From positions 62,001-126,000 of the forward strand of contig NZ_JAZGJP010000001.1 in the NCBI RefSeq assembly GCF_036408795.1: a DNA stretch of 64,000 nt, read 5' to 3'. This stretch comes from Olsenella_L kribbiana (GTDB taxonomy: Bacteria > Actinomycetota > Coriobacteriia > Coriobacteriales > Atopobiaceae). The position numbers were made by a program, and so were the translations under genes. Below the pieces are notes generated by a model that worked only from the letters and a program-made list of their open reading frames with translations, ran no database searches and was not told where the DNA came from. Shown here piece after piece: positions 33,588 through 41,720 of the stretch (positions within the stretch are counted from its first letter, which is position 1; the number at the start of each line of letters is the position of its first letter).

Positions 33588-35816
33588 ATGGAAACAGAAG
33601 AGACTATCGAGGCGGCCCGCACAGCAGAGCCGCAGGACGAATCATGCGATGTGGCGATTGCGGGGTGCGGCGTCGCAGGACTCTTCTGTGCCCTGACGCT
33701 TCCTGCCTCCGCCCGCATTGTCATGCTCTCGAAGGGCACGCTCGAGGAATGCGATTCGATGCTTGCGCAGGGCGGCATCTGCGTCCAGCACGACGATAAC
33801 GACTACAAGGCATTCTTCGAGGATACCCTTCGGGCAGGACACTATGAGAACCGCCGCGAATCCGTGAAGATCATGATTCAGGAGTCGCGCCCGACGATCA
33901 AGCGCCTCATCGACTACGGCGTGGAGTTCGCACGCACTTCCGATGGCAGCCTCGCGTTCACGCGCGAAGGCGCGCACTCACGCCCGAGGATCCTCTTCCA
34001 CGAGGACATCACGGGCAAGGAGATCACGACAAAGCTTCTGGCACAGGTGAAGAAGCTCAAAAACGTCGAGATTCTCGAGAACACTGAGATGGTCGACCTC
34101 ATCGAGCGCAAGGACCAGAATGGTACGCCGTACTGCGCAGGCCTTGTGGCTGTAAGGCGCGACGGCACGGTGCTTCGCCTGCATGCGCACCATACGCTTC
34201 TTGCCACGGGTGGCATCGGCGGCCTCTTCACGCACAGCACGAACTATCCGCTGCTCACGGGAGACGGCGTGCGCATCGCAAAGGAGCACGGCGTCGCGCT
34301 CGAGCATACCGACTACATCCAGATCCATCCGACGAGCCTCTGGACGACGAAGCCTGGCAGGAGCTTCCTGATCTCCGAGTCCTGCAGGGGCGAAGGCGCG
34401 GTGCTCCTGAACGGCAAGATGGAGCGCTTCACCGATGAGCTCCAGCCGCGCGATGTGGTGTCTGCTGCCATCCACGAAGAGATGAAGAAGGAAGGCACGA
34501 ACCACGTCTGGCTCAGCTTCAAGAACATCGATGAGCAGACGATCCGCCACCACTTCAAGCACATCTACGAGCACTGCCTCGAGGAGGGCTACGATATCAC
34601 GAAGGAGCCCATCCCTGTCGTCCCCGCCCAGCACTACTTCATGGGCGGCATACATGTCGGCGAGGATTCCGAGACGACCATGAACCATCTCTTTGCAGCA
34701 GGCGAGACAAGCTGCAACGGCGTGCACGGAAAGAACCGCCTTGCCTCGAACAGCCTGCTCGAGAGCCTTGTCTTCTCTGCCCGTGCTGCAAAGAGGATGA
34801 TCTCTGACCAGAAGGAATTCGGCTCCTGGATGCTCGAGCCGAAGAAGACGGCACCTGCCGCACCCAAAAGGAGGATCGAGATGGACGAGACCATGAAGCA
34901 CCCTGCCGTGGGCGAGCCGAGGCCGCTCACGCCGAGCTATCAGAAGGGCCACAGCATGGATACCTCTTCGCTGGGCCTCATGATTGACAACCACATCAGG
35001 GAGGCGCTTGCCGAGGATATGCCCTACGGCGATGTCTCGACCGAGGCTGTCATGCCCCGTGCCCGCCGTGCCCGCGTGCAGCTCATCTGCAAGCAGCAGG
35101 GCATACTTGCCGGCATCGATATCTACTTCCGCGTCTACAAGCTGCTCGATGCCTCTGCCGTGATGGTGGCCCGTGCCGGAGACGGCGACGAAGTCATGCC
35201 TGGCCAGGTCATCGCCGAGGTCGAGGCAGACGTCAGGGCACTGCTCTCGGGCGAAAGGACCGCCCTCAATTACCTGCAGCGCATGAGCGGCATTGCAACC
35301 TATACGCATGAGATGGTGCAGGCGCTCCAGCAGGCAGGCGCCAAGGCGACGCTCGTCGATACGAGGAAGACGACGCCTGGCATGCGCTACTTCGAGAAGA
35401 TGGCAGTGAGAATCGGCGGCGGCACGAACCACCGCTTCGGCCTCTCTGATGCTGTCATGCTCAAGGACAACCATATCGCCGCTGCTGGAGGCATCCGCCA
35501 GGCTGTGGCAGCAGCGAAGAGGAGGAGCCCCTTCATCTACCGCATTGAGGTCGAGTGCGAGACGATTGCCCAGGTGAAAGAAGCAGTCGCCGCACACACT
35601 GATGTCATCATGCTCGACAACATGACGCACGAGCAGATGAAGGAGGCCATCAAGATTATCGATGGCCGTGCCCTCACAGAGTGCTCCGGCAACATCACGC
35701 TCGAGAATGCTCCCCAGATGGCAGATCTCGGGATAGACTACATCTCGAGCGGGGCGCTGACGCATTCTGCCGGCATCCTCGATCTCAGCAACAAGAATCT
35801 GACGATGCTGGAGTAG
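33588..35816 (+). CDS. NadB-NadC fusion: L-aspartate oxidase plus nicotinate-nucleotide pyrophosphorylase
   Basis: 742-aa fused enzyme. Residues 20-415 are the FAD-dependent L-aspartate oxidase: dinucleotide motif VAIAGCGVAGLF, LAQGGI, active-site EHTDYIQIHPTS and HYFMGGI, and the FAD end GKNRLASNSLLES. The C-terminal helical domain of stand-alone NadB is missing, replaced by a 40-residue Lys/Pro linker. Residues 457-742 are quinolinate phosphoribosyltransferase: EDMPYGDVSTEA, DTRKTTPGMR, RIGGGTNHR, KDNHI. Together with NadA it makes nicotinate mononucleotide from aspartate. An internal ATG at 34956 with AAGGG upstream might also give free NadC. Fusion may channel or fix stoichiometry. Confidence 0.93.
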   Translation: METEETIEAARTAEPQDESCDVAIAGCGVAGLFCALTLPASARIVMLSKGTLEECDSMLAQGGICVQHDDNDYKAFFEDTLRAGHYENRRESVKIMIQESRPTIKRLIDYGVEFARTSDGSLAFTREGAHSRPRILFHEDITGKEITTKLLAQVKKLKNVEILENTEMVDLIERKDQNGTPYCAGLVAVRRDGTVLRLHAHHTLLATGGIGGLFTHSTNYPLLTGDGVRIAKEHGVALEHTDYIQIHPTSLWTTKPGRSFLISESCRGEGAVLLNGKMERFTDELQPRDVVSAAIHEEMKKEGTNHVWLSFKNIDEQTIRHHFKHIYEHCLEEGYDITKEPIPVVPAQHYFMGGIHVGEDSETTMNHLFAAGETSCNGVHGKNRLASNSLLESLVFSARAAKRMISDQKEFGSWMLEPKKTAPAAPKRRIEMDETMKHPAVGEPRPLTPSYQKGHSMDTSSLGLMIDNHIREALAEDMPYGDVSTEAVMPRARRARVQLICKQQGILAGIDIYFRVYKLLDASAVMVARAGDGDEVMPGQVIAEVEADVRALLSGERTALNYLQRMSGIATYTHEMVQALQQAGAKATLVDTRKTTPGMRYFEKMAVRIGGGTNHRFGLSDAVMLKDNHIAAAGGIRQAVAAAKRRSPFIYRIEVECETIAQVKEAVAAHTDVIMLDNMTHEQMKEAIKIIDGRALTECSGNITLENAPQMADLGIDYISSGALTHSAGILDLSNKNLTMLE

Positions 35817-35821
35817 AAGCG

Positions 35822-36382
35822 ATGGGAATGGACGGCGCAGCAAGGCGCAGGCAGATCGTGGCAGCACTCGAGGGGAGCGCGCGTCCGCTCTCTGGCAAGG
35901 AGCTTTCTGACATGCTCCGGGTGAGCCGCCAGGTCATCGTCCAGGATATCGCGCTCCTTCGGCATGAAGGCCACGAGATCGTGGGGCTCCATACTGGGTA
36001 TGTGCTCCGCGAGGAGAGGAAGGGGCTTCGCCGCCTCATCAAATGCCACCACACCGACGATCAGCTCGAGGACGAGATGGATATCGTTGTAGATGCGGGG
36101 GCCACGATGGAGGACGTGATCGTAAACCACAGGACCTACGGCGTCATCTCGGCCCCGCTCGGTGCCAGGAGCAGGCGGGATGTCCAGGGCTTCCTGGAGG
36201 GCATCCATTCAGGGGTATCTTCGCCCCTCATGCTCCTCACAGATGGCTACCACTTCCACCATATCAGCGCGCCTTCCGAGGATATCCTCGATGCGGTCGA
36301 GGAGAAGCTGAAAGACCGCGGCTATCTCGTGCCGATCGAGACATGGGAGAGAGACGATATCGAGAGGCACACGAAGCGCTAG
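35822..36382 (+). CDS. niaR: NiaR-type niacin-responsive repressor (HTH plus 3H domain)
   Basis: 186-aa regulator. The N-terminal helix-turn-helix is GKELSDMLRVSRQVIVQDIALLR with the wing GHEIVGLHTGYVL; the C-terminal 3H domain binds niacin and shows conserved histidines in IKCHHTDDQ, VIVNHRTYG and LTDGYHFHHI. It matches YrxA/NiaR, which represses NAD synthesis or niacin uptake when niacin is plentiful. Five bases after nadBC. The palindrome at 32581-32604 is its probable operator. Confidence 0.9.
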   Translation: MGMDGAARRRQIVAALEGSARPLSGKELSDMLRVSRQVIVQDIALLRHEGHEIVGLHTGYVLREERKGLRRLIKCHHTDDQLEDEMDIVVDAGATMEDVIVNHRTYGVISAPLGARSRRDVQGFLEGIHSGVSSPLMLLTDGYHFHHISAPSEDILDAVEEKLKDRGYLVPIETWERDDIERHTKR

Positions 36383-36401
36383 AAGCTGCATAAGACAGAT
36401 G

Positions 36402-36436
36402 AAAAGGAAGGCCAGGGCGTCTGCCCTGGCCTTCCT
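36402..36436. terminator. Strong hairpin between niaR and the MFS gene
   Basis: Perfect 14-bp stem AGGAAGGCCAGGGC (36405-36418) / GCCCTGGCCTTCCT (36423-36436) with loop GTCT, between convergent stop codons. On the minus strand TTTTC follows, so it best terminates the MFS gene. Confidence 0.9.
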
Positions 36437-36467
36437 GCTATCGATCGGGATTTGTCCGCCGGCTCGC

Positions 36468-37694
36468 TTACGCCTTTGCGTGCGCGTCTGCCGGGACCTT
36501 CAGCATGAAGATGAAGCCGACGACGAAAAGTATTGCGATCGAGAAGACGCCGAGGTTTGCCATGCCCGTGAGCTGCGTCATGACAGCGACAATGAGCGTG
36601 CCCATGATGTCGGAATACTTGCCGAAGATATCGAAGAAACCGAAGTACTCGTTCGAGTTCTCCTTCGGGACGAGCTTTGCGAACTCGGAGCGGGAAAGCG
36701 CCTGGATGCCGCCCTGGAAGAGACCGACGGCCATGGCCAGGATCCAGAAGTCGATCGCGGTCTGGAGATGGAAGGCAGCGTAGAACGTGATGCAGCCGTA
36801 GGCGACGATGCCGACAAGGATCATCTTCTTCGTGCCGACCTTCGTGCCGAGCTTGCCGTAGATGATGGCAGAGGGGAAGGCAACGAACTGCGTTGCGAGG
36901 AGCGCCAGCAGAAGCTGCGTCGAGTCGATGCCGAGCTGGGAGCCGTAGCTCGTGGCGAGATTTATGATCGTGTGGACGCCGTCGATGTAGAAGAAGTAGG
37001 CAATGATGTAGTAGAGCATCGGCTTGTTGGCGGCGATGCTCTTCATCGTCTTGCCGAGGCCTTGTATTGCCTTCGAGACAGCATGGCGCTCGAGCGGCTT
37101 GTAATGCGTCTGGTCGACGTTTCTGAGCATCGGGATCGTGAACGCGAGCCACCAGGCTGCAGTGACGATGAAGGAGAGCTGCATGCTTGCACGGACGGAG
37201 ATGTCGAAGGGGAGCAGGAGCACGATGGCAAGGCAGCAGATGAAGGGCACGCACGAGCCGATGTAGCCCCAGGCATAGCCCTGGGAGGAGACCTCATCCA
37301 TGCGCTCGTCTGTCGTGGCATCGACGAGCAGCGAGTCATAGAAGACGAGCGAGCTGTTCAGCATGATCGAGGAGATGATATAGATCACGAGGAACGGCAG
37401 CCACGTCGTGGGGATGCCAAGGGCACAGGTCGCGATGACGCCTGTGCCGACCGTGCCGATGATGAACTTCTTCTTCATGCCCTGCATATCGGCAAGAGAG
37501 CCCAGGAACGGCATGAGGAGGGCAATGACGAGGGAAGCGATCGTCTGGGCGTAGCTCCAGGCGACAAGCGCGTTTCCTTCTGCCAGGCTGTTGAAATAGA
37601 TCGGGATGAGCGCTGTCGAGAGCAGGACAAGTGCCGAGTTGCCGACGTCGTAGACAATCCAGCTCTTCTCGCGTTTCGTGAATTTCTGTGCCAT
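36468..37694 (-). CDS. UMF1-family MFS transporter
   Basis: 408-aa membrane protein, about 12 transmembrane helices, matching the UMF1/ATG22-like MFS group. The start FTKREKSWIVYDVGNSALVLL and LADMQGMKKKFIIG loop are typical. ATG at 37694 is chosen because the family homology begins there and GGAAG lies upstream; a much longer open frame extends further but runs antisense to the next gene. Substrate unknown; ATG22 relatives in fungi export amino acids from vacuoles. Confidence 0.87.
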   Translation of the reverse strand: MAQKFTKREKSWIVYDVGNSALVLLSTALIPIYFNSLAEGNALVAWSYAQTIASLVIALLMPFLGSLADMQGMKKKFIIGTVGTGVIATCALGIPTTWLPFLVIYIISSIMLNSSLVFYDSLLVDATTDERMDEVSSQGYAWGYIGSCVPFICCLAIVLLLPFDISVRASMQLSFIVTAAWWLAFTIPMLRNVDQTHYKPLERHAVSKAIQGLGKTMKSIAANKPMLYYIIAYFFYIDGVHTIINLATSYGSQLGIDSTQLLLALLATQFVAFPSAIIYGKLGTKVGTKKMILVGIVAYGCITFYAAFHLQTAIDFWILAMAVGLFQGGIQALSRSEFAKLVPKENSNEYFGFFDIFGKYSDIMGTLIVAVMTQLTGMANLGVFSIAILFVVGFIFMLKVPADAHAKA

Positions 37695-37833
37695 AGGTCT
37701 TCCGCCTTCCACCGTGTCGTGCACGGTCCCTCTCAAGCAATGGGATAGACTCGTGTGCCATGGACTTTCTAGCGAAATGCGCACCTCCGCATCCGGAGAT
37801 GTGCGTTGGGGTAGAAAACCCATGAACACAGTA

Positions 37834-37894
37834 CGGTAACGTCTTACCGGACTGAAGGCCTGAACTGGTAAGCGGCAGGTCTTGTTTCGGTAAG
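37834..37894. promoter_or_regulatory. GGTAA-type repeats upstream of the second phospholipase-like gene
   Basis: CGGTAA-CGTC-TTACCG at 37834-37849 is a perfect palindrome, followed by CTGGTAAG (37865-37872) and CGGTAAGG (37888-37895). Four copies of the same half-site within 60 bp, ending about 20 bp before the gene, suggest a multi-site operator. Confidence 0.45.
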
Positions 37895-37913
37895 GATCAT
37901 GTGAGGAGCTTCC

Positions 37914-38858
37914 ATGCCTGCAATAATGACGCACGATTTCTTCGGCAAGGACGTCTACGACGAGTGCTTTTCGACGATCGGCATGACGGCAGACGAGCGC
38001 GATGCGTTCCTTCTCGGCAACCAGGGACCGGACCCGCTCTTCTACACCCTCATCGATCCTGCGCTCAAGGACTTCCGCAATGTCGGCGACGTGATGCACC
38101 ATGAGAGGCCGACGTCGCTCATCTGCGCGATGCGCCTGGCCTATGAGGCGCTCGACAGCAGCGACCGTGCAAGCGGGCGTGCCTATGCGCTCGGGTTCCT
38201 CTGCCACTATCTCCTCGACTCCGCGATGCATCCGCTCGTCTATGCCGAGCAGTATGCGTTCTGCGATGCTGGCGTCGAGGGGCTTGACCGTTCTGCCGGC
38301 TCCTATGTGCACGCAGAGATCGAGCGAGACTTCGACGAGATGGTGCTCTATACGAAGCTTCACCGCACAGTCCAGACCTACAAGCCCTACCGCGAGGTGC
38401 TGCGCCTCGACGAGCCGGCGCTCGAAGCCGTGGGCCGCATGTATGCGCTCGTGCTCCAGAGCGTCTATGGCCTCTATGCGCCGCAGAACCTCTATGTGAA
38501 GGCTGTGCATGACTTCCGCGTCGTGCAGCATCTGTTCTATTCGAAGAATGGCCAGAAGGCAGGAGTGCTCGGCACTGTCGAGAAGCTTGCGACAAGAAAG
38601 CCGTATTCGCTCGAGCGCGCGATGGCGCACCGGGCCCGCGCGGAGGAGACGAGCGACTTCGACAACAGGGGCCACGCTTCGTGGACGAATCCGTTCACGA
38701 AGGAGGAGTCGACCGATTCCTTCTGGGACATCTATGACGCAGCCAGGAAGCGCGCTTCGTCTGCGCTTGCGCTCTTCGCCGATGACAGCTTCACGCTCGC
38801 GGAGGCAGCAGAGCTCACGGATGGCCTCAACTTCTCGGGCCAGCCAGCGGAAGGTTAA
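37914..38858 (+). CDS. Zinc-dependent phospholipase C-like protein
   Basis: 314-aa paralog of the protein at 27.8-28.7 kb, about one third identical by eye through the whole length. Putative zinc ligands are complete: H7/D8 (MPAIMTHDFFGKD), D40 (NQGPDPL), H62/H63, H98, D102 and H106 (FLCHYLLDSAMHPLVY). A cytosolic hydrolase of phospholipid or another phosphodiester is the family expectation, but this subgroup is not characterised as far as I know. Start ATG has GTGAGGAG upstream. Confidence 0.78.
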   Translation: MPAIMTHDFFGKDVYDECFSTIGMTADERDAFLLGNQGPDPLFYTLIDPALKDFRNVGDVMHHERPTSLICAMRLAYEALDSSDRASGRAYALGFLCHYLLDSAMHPLVYAEQYAFCDAGVEGLDRSAGSYVHAEIERDFDEMVLYTKLHRTVQTYKPYREVLRLDEPALEAVGRMYALVLQSVYGLYAPQNLYVKAVHDFRVVQHLFYSKNGQKAGVLGTVEKLATRKPYSLERAMAHRARAEETSDFDNRGHASWTNPFTKEESTDSFWDIYDAARKRASSALALFADDSFTLAEAAELTDGLNFSGQPAEG

Positions 38859-39082
38859 GGGAATAAATTATGCGTCTGGGTTCGGACGGATACGCCGAGC
38901 GGCCATATAAATCCGTGAATGGCGACACCGTCTTACTTGACAAGGTATCTACCTGCACTTTTTCTGACCTGTCACAAGAAAGAGATGCCAGAGCGAGATT
39001 GTCGGGTTTCGCGAAGGGCGCTTAGGGTATCATAGACAACGCGTTCTTAAGGGCGCAGGTATCGCGCGCAAGCGCACTGTGT

Positions 39083-39101
39083 TTTGCCCTGTCAGGGCAA
39101 A
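39083..39101 (+). promoter_or_regulatory. Leader hairpin just before the cold-shock gene
   Basis: TTTGCCCT (39083-39090) and AGGGCAAA (39094-39101) form a perfect 8-bp hairpin with a three-base loop, ending about 10 bases before the ribosome site AAAGAAAGG of csp. A possible -10 TATCAT is at 39028-39033, giving a leader of about 80 bases. Confidence 0.5.
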
Positions 39102-39118
39102 TGAAAGAAAGGCACGTC

Positions 39119-39322
39119 ATGGCTCAAGGTACTGTTAAGTGGTTCAACCCCGACAAGGGCTACGGCTTCATCTCTCGTGAGGACGGCGACGATCTGTTCG
39201 TCCACTACTCCGAGATTCAGATGGATGGCTTCAAGACCCTGGACGAGGGCCAGGCTGTGGAGTTCGACATCACGACCGGCCAGAACGGCAAGCTCCAGGC
39301 TTCCAACGTTCGCAAGATCTAG
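39119..39322 (+). CDS. Cold-shock protein (CspA family)
   Basis: 67-aa single OB-fold RNA chaperone. RNP1-type KGYGFISRE and RNP2-type LFVHYSEI motifs are intact, following GTVKWFN. It binds single-stranded RNA and melts secondary structure. ATG at 39119 is set by AAAGG and the family start MAQGTVKWF. It is preceded by a structured leader and followed by a terminator, a single-gene unit as usual for csp. Confidence 0.96.
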   Translation: MAQGTVKWFNPDKGYGFISREDGDDLFVHYSEIQMDGFKTLDEGQAVEFDITTGQNGKLQASNVRKI

Positions 39323-39351
39323 TCTCAGACAAGACATATCTCTGTGATGCC

Positions 39352-39383
39352 CGAGAGGCTCCTCTTCGAGGAGCCTCTCGTTT
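39352..39383 (+). terminator. Intrinsic terminator of the cold-shock gene
   Basis: CGAGAGGCTCCT (39352-39363) pairs with AGGAGCCTCTCG (39369-39380) with loop CTTCG, followed by TTTC. Confidence 0.9.
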
Positions 39384-39420
39384 CATATAAAGAGGGATTG
39401 TGCTGTCAGGCGTTTCCGAC

Positions 39421-40131
39421 CTAGTCTGTGCCGAGCGGGATGTCGCGCCAGTCTTCGAGATAGATGTCGGCGATGCGGCGTACCTCGTTCGTGTCCTGGA
39501 GGGCATCGCCTGAGCAGACGGCACAGGTCGTGCAGCCGGCACGGTGGGCTGAAAGAAGGGCTTCGGCGAGGTCCTCGAAGACGATGCAGCCAGATGGTGC
39601 CACGCCGAGCCTCTTCGCTGCCTCCTCGTAGATGTCGGGGAAGGCCTTCGAGCGTGCGACCTCCTGCCCATAGACCTTCACGGGGAACCACTTCTGGATA
39701 TCGATCCTGTGCATGGACTCGAGGAGATCGGGCGTGTTGGTCGTTGCGAGCGCATAGGGGATGTGCGCTCGCTGGAGCGCTTCGAGGTACTCTGTCACGC
39801 CAGGCCTGAGCACGGCCTTCGTTATGTAGAGCGCTCGGCTCATGCGCATCCACTCCTCCACGATATCGTCCGGATCCTCGTCGAGGTGGTAGCGCTCGAC
39901 CGTGTAGCGTGCCCCCTCGGCAAAGCCCAGGGCAGAGAGCTGCCGGGGAAAGTCGACCGTATAGGGGATGGCGCGCTTTGCAAGGAAGGCGCGGTCCACC
40001 TCCTCCCAGAGAGACGCCGTATCGGAGACGGTGCCATCGAAATCGAAGATGGCGGCCTTCTCGGGGAGCGGCCAGAGCCTCTCGGGCGCTGCCGGCGCCA
40101 GAGCTTTCTTGTCAGGCGAAGATGAACTCAC
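39421..40131 (-). CDS. HAD-superfamily hydrolase, phosphatase-like
   Basis: 236-aa HAD hydrolase. Motif I IFDFDGTVSDT, motif II ATTNTPD, the lysine near ARSKAFPDIYEEAAKRLG and motif IV VFEDLAEALLSAHRAG are all present with a helical cap, as in beta-phosphoglucomutase/phosphatase members. GTG at 40131 is preferred to ATG at 40149 because GGAAGG lies 8 nt before the GTG and no ribosome site precedes the ATG. Substrate unknown. It diverges from the dipeptidase gene. Confidence 0.83.
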   Translation of the reverse strand: MSSSSPDKKALAPAAPERLWPLPEKAAIFDFDGTVSDTASLWEEVDRAFLAKRAIPYTVDFPRQLSALGFAEGARYTVERYHLDEDPDDIVEEWMRMSRALYITKAVLRPGVTEYLEALQRAHIPYALATTNTPDLLESMHRIDIQKWFPVKVYGQEVARSKAFPDIYEEAAKRLGVAPSGCIVFEDLAEALLSAHRAGCTTCAVCSGDALQDTNEVRRIADIYLEDWRDIPLGTD

Positions 40132-40229
40132 GGTAATGACCTTCCGCATATTTCTGCTTTGCTGCGTTCAGTATCGTACACTGGGATGGTTCAGAGACGA
40201 TCGAGATGTGCCTTGAAAGGAGACATCAC

Positions 40230-41642
40230 ATGTCAGCAGAACCTACGCGCGCAGAAGTCGACGCCTATGTGGATGAGGTATGGGACGACGTGATCCGTGA
40301 CATCGACTATCTCGTGCAGGTCGAATCCGTAGAGGATCTGGCGCATGCCGATGAAGAGAAGCCGTTCGGTCCGGGCCCCTATGAGGCGCTCAAACGTGCG
40401 CTCGAAGTTGCCGGGCGCCTAGGACTCGAGCCGCACAATTGCGGCGGCCATATCGGCTATGCGGACCTTCCAGGGGCATCCGACAAGCAGATAGCGACAA
40501 TCGCACATACCGATATCGTGCCGCTCGGCACGGGCTGGCATACTGACCCGCTCCATGTGACGAGGAAGGAAGGCTACCTTCTCGGCCGCGGCGTCCTCGA
40601 CGACAAGGGCCCCTTCACGCTCTCGCTCTATGCGGCACACTTCTTCGCACGCAAGGAACAGCTTTCGGGCGAGCAGATCCCGTACACCCTTCGCTGCCTT
40701 GTCGGCGTGAACGAAGAGACGAACATGGAGGATGTCGAGTGGTATCTGGCCCACTATCCGGAGCCTGACTTCCTGTTCACGCCCGATGCAGACTTCCCGC
40801 TGATCTGCGGCGAGAAGGGCCTCTACGGCTGCGCCTTCACGACAGCACCGGTTGCCCAGCGCATCGTCTCCTTCGATGCCGGCACAGCCTCCAACGCTAT
40901 CCCCGGTGTGGCCGAGCTGGTGCTCAAGGCCGATGCCGACAAGCTTCCGGCAGCAGAGGGCATCGCGATCGAGCCTGCAGGTGAGGGGCTTGCCAAGCTC
41001 ACGGCCCACGGCAAGGGCGGACATGCCTCGATGCCCGAAGGCACGAAGAACGCTATCGGCATGCTCGTCTCCTATCTCTTGGCAAACGACCTCGTCGAGG
41101 GTGACGAGCGCGAGTTCTTCGAGTTCGAGCAGAAGATCTTTGCGGCAAGCGACGGATCGGGCATGGGCATCGCCACATCCGACGAGAAGTTCGGTGCCCT
41201 CACGAGCTGCGGTGGCGTCATCCATCTCAAGGACGGCCGCTACTCCCAGACGCTCGACTGCCGCTATCCGACCTCTGTCACGGGCGAAGAGCTCGACTCC
41301 AAGCTCGAGACGCTGGCAAAGAGCTTCGGCGTCACATTCCATCCCGAGCGCAAGGTCGAGCCGTTCTACACGGACCCGAACTCGGCCGAGATCCAGACGC
41401 TCGTCAAGACCTACAACGAGTTCACGGGACACGACGACAAGCCGTTCACGATTGGCGGCGGTACCTATGCCCGCCACTTCAAGAACGCCTGCGCCTTCGG
41501 CCCGCACGACTCCCGCATGGAGACGCCTGAGTGGGTCGGCATCGAGCATGGTCCGGACGAGGGCATCCTCGAGGACCAGCTGAAGCTCGCTCTCAAGATC
41601 TACATCGTGAGCATCGCCCGCCTCATGAATCTCGACCTCTAA
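40230..41642 (+). CDS. M20 dipeptidase, PepV/Sapep type
   Basis: 470-aa metallopeptidase. Zinc-site residues are visible in AHTDIVPLG, GRGVLDDKGP (bridging Asp), VNEETNMED (catalytic Glu and Glu ligand), TPDADFPL and, at the C-terminus, the His of GIEHGPDEG. The lid domain contains GKGGHASMPEGTKNA. This is typical of Xaa-dipeptidases (PepV, Sapep) that cut dipeptides in the cytosol. ATG at 40230 has AAAGGAG. The ending hairpin makes it a single-gene unit. Confidence 0.92.
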   Translation: MSAEPTRAEVDAYVDEVWDDVIRDIDYLVQVESVEDLAHADEEKPFGPGPYEALKRALEVAGRLGLEPHNCGGHIGYADLPGASDKQIATIAHTDIVPLGTGWHTDPLHVTRKEGYLLGRGVLDDKGPFTLSLYAAHFFARKEQLSGEQIPYTLRCLVGVNEETNMEDVEWYLAHYPEPDFLFTPDADFPLICGEKGLYGCAFTTAPVAQRIVSFDAGTASNAIPGVAELVLKADADKLPAAEGIAIEPAGEGLAKLTAHGKGGHASMPEGTKNAIGMLVSYLLANDLVEGDEREFFEFEQKIFAASDGSGMGIATSDEKFGALTSCGGVIHLKDGRYSQTLDCRYPTSVTGEELDSKLETLAKSFGVTFHPERKVEPFYTDPNSAEIQTLVKTYNEFTGHDDKPFTIGGGTYARHFKNACAFGPHDSRMETPEWVGIEHGPDEGILEDQLKLALKIYIVSIARLMNLDL

Positions 41643-41667
41643 GGTCTCAAGGCACAGACGCGATACG

Positions 41668-41700
41668 AAGAAGGCCAGGACGTGCGTCCTGGCCTTCTTT
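41668..41700 (+). terminator. Intrinsic terminator of the dipeptidase gene
   Basis: Perfect 14-bp stem AAGAAGGCCAGGAC (41668-41681) / GTCCTGGCCTTCTT (41686-41699) with loop GTGC, followed by TTT. It also lies just past the stop of the convergent 810-aa gene. Confidence 0.92.
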
Positions 41701-41720
41701 CATGCATGCCGGATCTGATG

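Noticed and set aside
36468..38675. Extended form of the MFS gene reaching to 38675 on the minus strand
   Set aside because: The extra N-terminal 327 codons lie antisense to the second zinc-phospholipase-like gene; the family homology and ribosome site are at 37694.
18549..41700. Recurring GGCCAGG/CCTGGCC in several terminator stems (18549, 36411, 41673) as a possible DNA uptake sequence
   Set aside because: The shared core is only 7 bases and flanks differ; not the 9-10 base exact repeats of Neisseria or Pasteurellaceae uptake signals.
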